64,000 nucleotides of DNA from Bryoerythrophyllum caledonicum (lineage: Eukaryota > Streptophyta > Bryopsida > Pottiales > Pottiaceae), in assembly GCA_963971425.1 (NCBI GenBank), contig OZ020516.1, positions 32,104,199 through 32,168,198 of the forward strand, given 5' to 3'. Position 1 is the stretch's first letter. Every line of letters starts with the position of its first letter. A model generated the notes under the pieces. That model was not told the origin of the DNA and ran no database searches. It was given only the letters and a program-made list of their open reading frames with translations. Below are positions 54,986 through 64,000 of this stretch, in pieces. Made by a program: the position numbers and the translations under genes.

Positions 54986-55390
54986 AACTTTCTTGTCTTA
55001 ACTCCATTTCTAATGTGCTACATCATTTTAGAAATGGCATCAAACTCTCAAGAGCGTGCTTCAGAAGCCCGCTGGCACCGGCTGCCCTTTGGAAGTGCTT
55101 ACACAAAACTTCATTCACGCAAAACTCTCTCATCCGAGCTCCATTTCTATTGTGCCATATCATTTTTAAAATGGCATCAAATTTTCAAGAGCGTGCGCCA
55201 GAGGCCCGCCGGCACCGGTTGTCCTTTGAGAGTGCTTACACAAAACTTCATTCACGTATAACTCTCTGATCTGAGCTCCATTTTTATTGTGCCATACCAC
55301 TTTAGGAATCGCATCAAGTTCTCAAGAGTGTACTCTAGAGGGCTGCCGACAACTGCACACCTTCGGGAGTACCTTCAAGAAACTTCGTGG
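54973..55390 (+). repeat. 137-bp tandem repeat, three copies
   Basis: Units start at 54973, 55110 and 55247 (ttcattcatg/ttcattcacg). Each carries ctccatttctattgtgccat, atggcatcaa, ctcaagagcgtg, gcccgc(c/t)ggcaccgg and agtgcttacacaaaactt. Frames spanning the array look repeated because of it. Confidence 0.85.
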
Positions 55391-57230
55391 CACTTCCCTT
55401 TGGAATGAAGGTTCTTCAAGTGACATATTTCATTTTGATGTCATTCCGGCAACTACAAGTTGATATCCGCATGTAGTCTTGTTGGTTTTCTTACTTGCCG
55501 ACTAAGATTCTTGGTGCTACCAAGGGAATTGTCAATGCCAACAGGGGGTCTATAGTACATATACAAACTGTGAAAACAAGGCTTTTTTAGCCTCTCGTCT
55601 TTTGTAATCTAAATCAAGAGGTGACAGTAAAGGAAGATAATATTTAGCGATGGAAGCAACATTTAACAAATATTGGATTGTTCATCCAAACTCTTTACAA
55701 TCCTCATTCAATTTTACGGAATCATCTAAAGGAATATCAATGAATAGACTGTAGAATTTCTTCTATTGAATGTTGTGGCTCTTTGTTTCATTATGTCAGA
55801 CATGACATTGAAGCTGAGAAAAAATATTGAAGGTGTGATCTTTAAGAACATTTCATTTGATAAATGTCTTCATACTGAATGGCCAGTCATCATTCAAAAG
55901 TCGATATTTTATCTATGAAAGCAACTATCTAGGGTTCCAGTTTAGGGAGCTTGGTACTTGACCTTTTTATTTGTTTTGGTTTTGTACAAGGAGATATGGT
56001 CATCCTAGGGAAGTCGTTGCTGCCACAGGTGCCAGTCTCACTTATAAAAAGTGACATTTTTATGCACTAAATCTTCGTTTAATTGTTTCTAAATATTATT
56101 TGTTAAAAAATTAAAGATCTTCTATTTGTGCAAAAAAAGGCTAGATTGACGTGCCATTGACTTGGAATCATTTTAATTTATCTTTACTAATATTGCTTGT
56201 TCTTTGGCAAATTGTTGGCCTCCGCCACGTCTTATCAAATGTATTATCACTTCCGACATATACTGAGACTGTTGCACACGCCTTTGCTAGAGTGCATTGT
56301 CCACCGTTAATTTACAAGGGCCGTGGCCTAAACCCTGGCGTTTTTTAGTTTGTAGATGTCGTAGCAATGGAGGGCACTAAAAGTTCTTTGACGTAGATTT
56401 TATGTTATGGTTGTGATTTATGCGAGTAGTGTTCCTCTATCCTACTTATATATTTTGTACTTCATTCATTGGCTTCATACACGGCATCGAGATTCTTTGG
56501 CCTAGATTTTGATTTATGGTAAATGATATATTCCGTATATACATTTTATTCGTGATTGGTTGTAAACATGAACTAAGTTTTCCTTCAATATTGACAATTT
56601 GTTTTTATCTTGCTGTATTTGACATAGTTCAATGTTCCATATCGTTGGTCGAGGATAATTAAGTCATGTATGAAGAGCAAGAATAGGCACAGCTAAATGG
56701 GAACTACAATTATTCGAACAATCCTAGGAGTGACAATCCCTTACCATTTGTAAGTAAAAAACTCTAAAAAAATGAAAGGGTGTTCACAATAGAGAAGCTA
56801 AAATTATAATTCACATACTTTGAAATTTTGTTTTTGACCACATAAAGTAAAAGAAGTTGTAGGATATAATAAGATAAAGAAAAAACAAAAAGTAACATAA
56901 ATAGACTCACACGTAAAAGATACTTAGTTTCATTCATATCCACATATGGCAATTGAATGAAATTAAGGGCATGGAATAATTGAGAAGTGCCCAAACAATA
57001 TGAGTTAGTATTTGGTTTTTCTAAATCACCTCCAAAGGGGTGCATGTAGCGGTGACCCTTCTATGAAATCAAGTCTCAAAATATCTAAACATGTCAATGT
57101 CCCATATCATTTGTCAAGGCAAAGTAAGTAATCCATGCCCTATTCAACTTCACCCATATGTATTTATCCACGGTAATAGGCATCATTTATCATCCTCTAT
57201 CATTATACTTGTCATTGTAAGGAATTTTTA
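55391..57230. other. Non-coding, no recognised gene
   Basis: About 1.8 kb, AT-rich. Frames of 60-95 codons at 56151-56348 and 56764-57045 show hydrophobic or low-complexity sequence only. Confidence 0.45.
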
Positions 57231-57348
57231 TTGCACTTATCAAGTCCCATGCCCGGTGGGTATGGAATTAGTGGTGGAATGAACGGACACTTTATTCACG
57301 CCGGCCCCCTTCGGGGACCGGCGTTGTTCTTCTTCTTGCACTTATCAA
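57231..57348 (+). mobile_element. Minimal LINE 3' end insertion with 13-bp target duplication
   Basis: 92 bases (57244-57335) identical in kind to the LINE 3' end, including the hairpin at 57297-57325 and a TTC tail. A perfect 13-bp repeat, ttgcacttatcaa, flanks it at 57231-57243 and 57336-57348. It is the shortest possible footprint of the family and defines the 3' terminus. Confidence 0.92.
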
Positions 57349-57602
57349 TCTTTTGTGACGCTTAATTCCATAGAAATAGGATACTATACTCCACTATAGT
57401 ATTTGTAATTCTTTAATAATATAAATATCGTCCTCTGGTTATAGGATTACAAAACAAAAATCAACTATCATACTTGATCAAATTCCACGGCTTTAGGTCC
57501 TAATAGTTTATAATTCCAAAAACAAAACTAAAAATCTGCTTATATATCTCTGCTTTGCTCACCGCTCAGCGCTCATGCCGGCTGCTCTCCGATCGCTCAT
57601 AT

Positions 57603-57770
57603 GGTCAAGTCCTTGCAACGCACCCCGAGACCTTGCTCTTGAAAGTTGATGCTTAATCATTGTGACGACTGCAGACCCCCTATTGTTTGATCGCTTGTCA
57701 CTCCTTAGGTTGTGATCCAAACTACACGAGCCTTAGCTCCTTGGAACTTCGATCTTATCTAGTTTATGCG
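57603..57770 (+). repeat. ~175-bp tandem-repeat unit, isolated
   Basis: caagtccttgcaacgcaccccgagacc and actgcagaccccct match units of the 51860-52350 array (for example actgcagaccccct at 52206-52219). Probably the continuation of that array on the far side of the 5.2-kb insertion. Confidence 0.5.
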
Positions 57771-58164
57771 TATAAAATATCAGCTACAAATTATCCATGT
57801 TCCAGCCGCAGTCTTGATTCAAAGTTGCGGCTTTGTTTTTCCTAGCCCCAACTCTACGTTTCTATCTTCTTGCATACACACTTCCACACACACCTACACA
57901 CACTTGGAAGAGAGAGAGAATGAGAAGAGAGACTACCCCTTGCAAGCCACCTTCAAACCCTACCTTCCATCCACTACAATTCATCCTACTTCATCAATTA
58001 CATATATGGTCGTTCATAATCATAGATGGACCATCTACAACACATAGATCTTATAAAATAAATGTACTTACTCTACCTTTGTGAAATAACTAAGCATCAA
58101 TCACTTGATAGGTCCTAAATACTTGAAATTTTGTATCTCTTCACTTAAAACTAAGTTGTGAGCC

Positions 58165-58260
58165 GAAGTGGTGGCTCACAGTTTGCAATGGACACGTGGA
58201 TGGACACATGATGTCGGACCGCCATGTGTCCAATGAGTTGGCAAAAGCTTGCCACCACGT
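58165..58260 (+). repeat. Repeat shared with the copia LTR
   Basis: 58191-58218 is identical to 51577-51604. Within it gacacatg and catgtgtc form an 8-bp stem with a 12-base loop. A CACGTG hexamer overlaps the start. Confidence 0.6.
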
Positions 58261-58439
58261 TTTACTACAAGTAAAGGCCTTCGAAAGAAGGCAATATCTC
58301 ACTCCAAGCATTGTTTGTACTCCTTTATGTGTTTCTATGTTTGAGCAATTATCTCTCTACTTCTTTTAACTTCAATATCTTTGGACCCAAAAGACTCCCC
58401 TGAATCACATGTTCCATTTGTAACTCCACAAAATCATAT

Positions 58440-59260
58440 ACTTTGCTACATGTGCTACTCAAATGTCAACAACAGCACATGCACTGACTAAGAGTCTAAA
58501 GACACAACAAGGCACTATGGGAAATCAGAAAATTACTAATAGTCCATTGAAAAACCAGATGCCTTATTTACATGAACATTGGTATCTTCCACAACAATCC
58601 ATCAGAAAACAAGGTTCCATCATGGTTACTTCCGTGTACATACAAAACACAAAAGATGCCGTTGTTACGCTAGGTTTAAACCAGACTTACTATGTGTCCG
58701 CGGCGCACCATACAATCACCTTCCACCAGAAGCTCCCAACCCGAATATCACCATACAATTTATAGATTTCACATATTGCAACGACAGATTTTCACCAAAC
58801 ACAATTGAACAAAAGATAAACAAGTATCATTTTCTCAAAGGCTAAAAAACGGACCCTTGAATAGTAATCACGGCCGGCACAAAAGCTACCACCTATATCC
58901 CATCCATAAAATCCATTGAAGACCCATTCAAAATTCCAAATACCTCCATTATGAGTACCTTTAAAAACATCAACACCATTTCCATCCAATATGCCATGAC
59001 CATTCTTCTCTGTGAAAGGAGGTTAGAAAACAACCAATCCCTACCCCAGCCACATACCTCATAAATTAAATCAAAGCATTTCTCCGGGGCTCGTTGTGAG
59101 CTTCTCTCTTTACAGTGTCTATCCTCGAGACAAGGCGGTAGTTTTATACCACCAATCATTTCTCCAGTGGGCATCGCTTTGGTGGTGGAACGAACAAACA
59201 CTTTATTCACGCCGGCCTCCTTTGGAGACCGATATTCTTCTCCTTCTTGTTGTAGAAAGA
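58440..59260 (+). mobile_element. LINE 3' fragment, plus strand, decayed
   Basis: Three frames read parts of the RLE region: HNKALWEIRKL (about 58495-58530), ARFKPDLLCVRG and IQFIDFTYCNDRFSPNTIEQ within 58579-58845, and later STFKNINTISIQYAMTILL. It ends in the LINE hairpin region (cacgccggcctcc at 59210) and a TTC-rich tail at about 59235-59260. The PD and D/E-F-T motifs are intact. The 5' limit is approximate and no clear target duplication was found. Confidence 0.8.
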
Positions 59261-60702
59261 AGTGGTTATTAGAGCCTTGCCACGTGGCCTTTTTATTGTG
59301 CCACGTGGAGTCCCTATCTACCAATTTCTCTTTTCCCATCTACTAATTTCTAACTAAATTTTTTAATAAAATCTTATTACTTTCAAAGATTTTAACAAAA
59401 GAGCGACTTTGATGACATTTAGAAAATAGAACATGGTGTTTTTCACTTGTTCTCATCTTTGGATCTTCAAAAATTGAAGAATCTCCACCCGTTTTCTCCT
59501 TTAATTTTTTTATCTTCTTTATGCTCGTCCTCTACTCTAACTTTTCCGTCAATGGTCGGATGAACAAACGGATTGCTCCATTGGGTTCAAAATTCCTAAA
59601 TTAGTCAGGGACCTTATAGACTCCTATTTTTACCAAGTGTTGCGATCCTAGGATTGTCGAGATTTCAGCACCGCTTGTGCGCACATTCTGCTCATTCTTA
59701 GCATCTTTTGGTAAAATTTCTTTCACCAATGATCTTAGAATGTCTAAAGATATCAAAGAATGGTGTCTTCCCATGTCAATTCAACTTAAAGATGTTCCAT
59801 AAACAATTTTGCGCCTTTAACAATAGGTTAATATCAAATTAATCCTATTTTCTACCTTCGAGTTTTCTAAGAATTTATATCTTAAATAATAGTATTCTAA
59901 AGCATACAATGCATTTTTCCAATGATTTTCTAAGCTCTATCTTCCATAATTTTCTAAGCTTCACTTTGATTACAAAAAGCAATCTTCCACTATCTAATAT
60001 CTTCAATTTTTTGTGTGCCTCTAGAAGGCTTTTAGAAAAAAATCCATTATTTTTTCTTTTTTCTAATAAAAGTATTTGTTTTCTCAAATACTATTTCAAG
60101 TTTATACTTTCTTCTATAGTAACTTCTATTAGTAACTGATACCGGTGGAGATTTCCACCTAAGTACTATCTTGGAATGTACTACATCTATCCTATTGACT
60201 CATAATCACTTTTTATTTCTTCTTGACACAATAAACTAGTTTATTTGCATTACAAGACAACTTTTACTAGATTTTGAATAAGAATCCGGTATTGGAGTCT
60301 TGACTCTAAATCTATACTAAATTATATTCTTAGGATTTTTGTTGGCTTTCTATTCTTTTTTTAATCCATAATTTACCTCTATCAGAAACTTTAATCACCA
60401 AGTGCATACTTGGTGGCTCATAGGATTTAGAGCAGATGTTGTCATGTCACAATAGCACTTATGTAGCATAGATGGGCATGTGGCATGAGTGAGTACATTT
60501 GCCGACTATTGTTCATCAAATCACTATGTCACTCCACCGACAATGCTCTTGAAAGAGCAACACCCTCTCAAAATCCAATTCACTAGGGATAATGGTACGA
60601 TTGGTGATTACAAGACATGTTGATTTGCTTGTACTACATGTCAACTATCAGCTGCTCTCAAAGGGCCTTCTCATGACCCCAAAAAATTTATAATGGAGAC
60701 AA
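59261..60702. other. Non-coding, AT-rich, no recognised gene
   Basis: About 1.4 kb, with short mirrored frames around 59875-60139 rich in Lys/Asn/Leu. A direct pair of short phrases, ccttgccacgtgg and tgtgccacgtgg, occurs at 59275-59308. Confidence 0.45.
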
Positions 60703-62676
60703 ATTTTATTTCATTAAAACACCTTGACGCATATTATTCTTTCATTAAAGCACCTTTTGGCATAATTTTTTTTAATCAAAACACCTCAGGTCATCATCAT
60801 TTTCATTAAAACACCTTGAGACATAGTCTTTTTTCATGGACACCTTGATGTATACTATTTTTCTTTAATACACCTTAATGCTTGCTCTTTTTCATTAAAC
60901 ACCTTGAAGCATATTTTTTCCTTGGAAACCTTGAGACATACACATTTTATGGAGTTCTTGAGGCATACTTTTTTTTTATGGGCATTTTGAAGCACCTTAA
61001 TATATCATTTTATTCATTAAAACATCATGATCTATATTCTTTTTCATGCAGACCTTGAGCCATCGTCTTTTTCATTAAAACACCTTGAAGCATAGTTTTT
61101 TTCATTAAAGCACCATGAGGCATAGTCTTTTTATGAACACCTTGACGCATTCTATTTTTCTTCAAAACACCTTGACGCATGCTCTTTTCCATTAAACACC
61201 TTGAGACGTATTCTTTTTCATGGAGGTCTCGAAGCATACTTTTTTATAGACACCTTGAGGCATACTTTATTCTATGGACAATTTGAGGCATATATTTCTT
61301 AATAAACACCTTGATGTATAATCTTCTTCATAAAAACACCCTGATTAATATTGTTTTTCATGCAGACCTTTAGGCATGTGCTATTCCATGGATACTTTGA
61401 GGCATATATTGTTTCAAAAACACCTTAGCGCATAATCTTCTTCATTAACACACCTTTTTCAATACTCTCTTTTATGTAGACCTTGAGGCATACTCATTTT
61501 CATAAACACCTTGAGCCATATTCTTGTTTATGGACACATTGAGGAATGCTCTTTTATGTGGACACATTGAGGCATATTTTTTTTGATAACTATAGTGAGG
61601 CATATTTTTTTTCATAACCATATCGAAGCATATTTTTTTTCATAACCACATAGGGCCACATGATTCTCCATGGCCAACTTGAGGTATATATCTTTTATTA
61701 ACATACCCTGAGACATAGCATTTTTCATAAAATCCTTGAGCCATTCTCATTTGCATGGACGCCTTTATGCACACTCTTTTGCATGGACGCCTTTATGCAC
61801 ACTCTTTTGCATGGACACCTTTATGCACACTCTTTTGTATGGACACCTTCATGCACACTTTTTTACATGAACGCCTTGACACGTAGTACTCATCTTCATT
61901 GAACACCTCAATGTTTACTCCTATCTATGCACACTATGAGACATACTCTTTCTAATGGACGCCTTGAGACAAACCTCTTATTTAGGACACCTTGAGTTAT
62001 ACTCCTTTTTATGAACACCTTGACGCGTACTCATTTTCATGGACAACTTGAGGCATTGCCTTTTTAATCGGAATACCTCGAGGCATAGTCCTTTTCATTA
62101 AATCACCTTGTGCTTTTTTCCATGAATACCTTGAGGCATACTCTTTTTTATTAAAGCACCTTCATCATACACTTTTCAATCAAAACACCTTGGAGCATAC
62201 TTTTTTTTGTTAATACACCTTGAGGCATACTCTTCTTCATTGAAATACTCTGAGGTATAGTCTTTTTCCACGGACACCATAAGACATACTATTTTAAACT
62301 AAAATACCTCAAGCATAGTCACTTTTATGATCACCTTTGAGCAACCTCTTTTTTATTAATATACTTTGGAGCATGTTCTTTTTTATGAATAATTAGTCAT
62401 ATACTCTTTTTCATGGATACCTTGAAGCATATTCTTTCTCATTGACACTTGGAGGCAAACTCTTCTTTATTAAAACAACTTGACACAAAGGCTTTTTCAA
62501 AAATTGTTTGAGGTAGATTCTCGTTTGTTCAAACATCTAGAGTCATAGTATTTTAATTAAATCAATCTAAAACACAGTCATTTTTATGAGCACCGAAAGG
62601 CATACTCATTTGAGAACACCTTGGGGCATACTCTTTTTCATGGACATCTTGAGACATACTTTTTTTTATGGACACC
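60703..62676 (+). repeat. Degenerate 28-32 bp minisatellite, ~2 kb
   Basis: A run of about 60 units of the form cat(t/g)aaacaccttgaggcatactctttt with many substitutions and length changes. Best preserved around 61751-61860, where catggacrcctttatgcacactcttttg repeats with a 28-bp period. A 70-residue minus frame at 61025-61237 has 10-residue repeats only because some units are 30 bp long. Not a CRISPR array: no conserved repeat with unique spacers. Confidence 0.9.
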
Positions 62677-63243
62677 CCAAATTTAGGAAGATGAATCCAA
62701 AATTAGCCAGCCTAATACATGAACTATAAAAATATAAACAAAAGTTTTATTTTTGTACTCCAACTATAGGACCTTCAATCTTAAAGAAGAATCATGTAAG
62801 AACTCAATATATAAATATAAACATAGTGGTGTTCAAAGGAAGTATGTGCTATATTCTAACACTTCAGGTTCACTTCATGTGCTATAATCTATCAATTTGT
62901 GTGGTCAGAAGTTTTGAAATTAACATTGCACATTGAAAAGCTACAGAATAATCAATTTAGAAACCTTTGAAAGATCAATGTATAGCTAGAATTGAACAAG
63001 AAATTTTATTTTAATGCTTTCTCTAGCTGATGGAGGAATCAAGGCAATAGATGAAAGGAAGTAAAAGGGTTTAAACATTTCAACCAACCTATGTAAATAT
63101 TATTGATGAAATTGAACAAATAACATAAAATTTAGAAGGAAAACAAAAAACAACATCAATTCATATGATTATTGGTCACAAAAATGTGAAGAAGGTCATT
63201 AAGAACATCTGTTGGTTTATTATTATCCATCTTAAATCAGGTC
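62677..63243. other. Non-coding, no recognised gene
   Basis: AT-rich, with only short frames. Confidence 0.45.
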
Positions 63244-63525
63244 TTTAACCCTATAAGGACAACTCATGCGACCAAGTTTGGGAAATGCCCTAATTGGGCA
63301 CATTTCATCGCGACTAGTCACTACATTATCTGCATAGTGGGTACATCTCCCCCCAATTGGTCACTATGAGCATCACTAGAGTTTGCTTGTCATACTCCGA
63401 CGCACAACGTCACGACATTTGTTGGAAGCACATGGATCCAAGGCTAAGAGATGAAAGATCAGTCCTCCAATTTGCAAATTACTCCAAAGTGGCCACCTGT
63501 AGGCCTCTCGTCCTTAAAAGGTTAA
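63244..63525. mobile_element. Small inverted-repeat element, family with 14527-15445
   Basis: tttaaccctataaggac (63244-63260) pairs with gtccttaaaaggttaa (63510-63525). The 282-bp interior is non-coding. The ends match the TTAACCCTTTAAGG ends near 14.5-15.4 kb. Confidence 0.5.
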
Positions 63526-64000
63526 GCACATCTTTAGTGATGCTCCACGGTGCATTTCGAGTATAAGTTACCAAAACATTACATAGGAGAGAAATGAATT
63601 CAACATAATGCAAGTAGGATTGGTAAGTGAAACTGAGAATGGAAGTAAAAGTGAGAGTGGAAGCAAAAATAGAGGCTTATCTGTCTTACAAGACATGCTC
63701 CAATGTAGATATGTTGTGTAAATTATACACCTTCAATTGAATAACAATATGATAACATTTGCAACATTTAAATTGAAATATAAAGATTTCTAACAAAGGG
63801 AAATGAATCAATCACCTGAAAATGTCCAATCCAAAATGACACATCAAAAACCTTCAAATTCTTCCTAAAACCTCTCCTAGTACTAAAACACAACAATTTT
63901 TAAGAATCATGTCGTAGGACATGTTGAGAACCTTTCATTAAGGTAGAACAACCCAAAACTGACCGGTGACCCTATATACCCAACCTAGACTCGAGAGAGG
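63526..64000. other. Non-coding, no recognised gene
   Basis: No feature recognised to the window end. Confidence 0.45.

Larger units (their letters stand above)
52354..57601. mobile_element. Diverged third member of the heptamer-ended family (candidate)
   Basis: TGAGCRR-type repeats at 52354-52393 face inverted ones at 57556-57600. Inner motifs ggacctattaccgtgg (52501-52516) and, reversed, ccacggctttaggtcc (57485-57500) match those of copies 1 and 2. Flanking sequence gcaacgcacccc..gagacc occurs on both sides (52330-52352 and 57615-57632), either a target duplication or two units of the surrounding tandem repeat. At 5.2 kb it is larger than the others and holds decayed coding-like fragments. 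It may have collected later insertions. Confidence 0.5.

Noticed and set aside
57244-57335. A standalone small hairpin RNA or terminator
   Set aside because: The hairpin belongs to the LINE 3' end, shown by other copies and the flanking target duplication.
61025-61237. A 70-residue frame with 10-residue repeats (MKKTM.QGVL type)
   Set aside because: Explained by 30-bp minisatellite units; frame is lost where units are 28 or 32 bp.
60703-62676. CRISPR-like regular repeats
   Set aside because: Units are contiguous and degenerate, with no constant repeat separated by unique spacers, and the genome is eukaryotic.

Overview
This window looks like intergenic DNA from a large, repeat-rich land-plant (streptophyte) genome. 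The evidence is plant-type Ty3/gypsy and Ty1/copia retrotransposons, a primer-binding site matching plant tRNA-Asp, AAACCCTA telobox motifs, many small inverted-repeat elements, and no convincing intact host gene. The species cannot be fixed from the sequence. A non-seed plant is a guess, based only on the unusual LINE family.

Layout. At 1-357 lies a small inverted-repeat element. From 2276 to about 12760 (minus strand) is a long, decayed non-LTR retrotransposon (LINE). Reading 5' to 3' on the minus strand it carries an ORF1-like protein, an N-terminal region with a possible OTU-like protease remnant, an apurinic-type endonuclease (APE), a reverse transcriptase (RT) split by a Harbinger-like MITE, a PCIF1-like methyltransferase-type domain, RNase H, and a CCHC plus restriction-like endonuclease (RLE) module, and it ends in a 3' hairpin with a TTC tail. 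Shorter 3' copies of the family lie at 43349-44684 (minus), 57244-57335 (plus) and about 58440-59260 (plus). Two of them have clean target-site duplications, which fix the 3' end and indicate target-primed insertion. At 14500-16320 there is a mosaic of tandem and inverted repeats, a (TA)n tract and a tRNA-derived SINE-like unit.

From 16618 to 25631 (minus) is a nearly complete Ty3/gypsy element with two 765-bp LTRs about 99% identical, a tRNA-Asp primer site, gag, protease, RT, RNase H and integrase, and an extra coiled-coil ORF before the 3' LTR. The coding part is broken although the LTRs are young. From 27059 to 29024 and again, inverted, from 47409 to 49360 lies one ~1.95-kb transposon in two almost identical copies. 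It has heptamer-repeat (TGAGCRR) inverted ends, an inner ACCTAT..CCGTGG motif, and 12-13 bp target duplications. The first copy sits inside an older small inverted-repeat element and the second inside a Ty1/copia integrase gene (47130-51316). A third, diverged relative appears to span 52354-57601.

Between 29 and 43 kb are remnants: a decayed FCP1/HAD-phosphatase-like gene (31990-32980), gypsy gag and protease debris (33400-35000 and 41500-43110), a duplicated ~450-bp repeat, and a GC-rich island (38800-40440) bounded by two near-identical Z-DNA-like palindromes. The island contains a 200-N assembly gap flanked by the same 73 bp on both sides. The right end holds ~175-bp and 137-bp tandem repeats and a 2-kb degenerate minisatellite of ~28-30 bp units (60703-62676).

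Most worth following are the LINE, which combines two endonuclease types with a PCIF1-like domain, and the recently active heptamer-ended transposon with unusually long target duplications. No enzyme in the window appears intact over its full length, apart from single domains.
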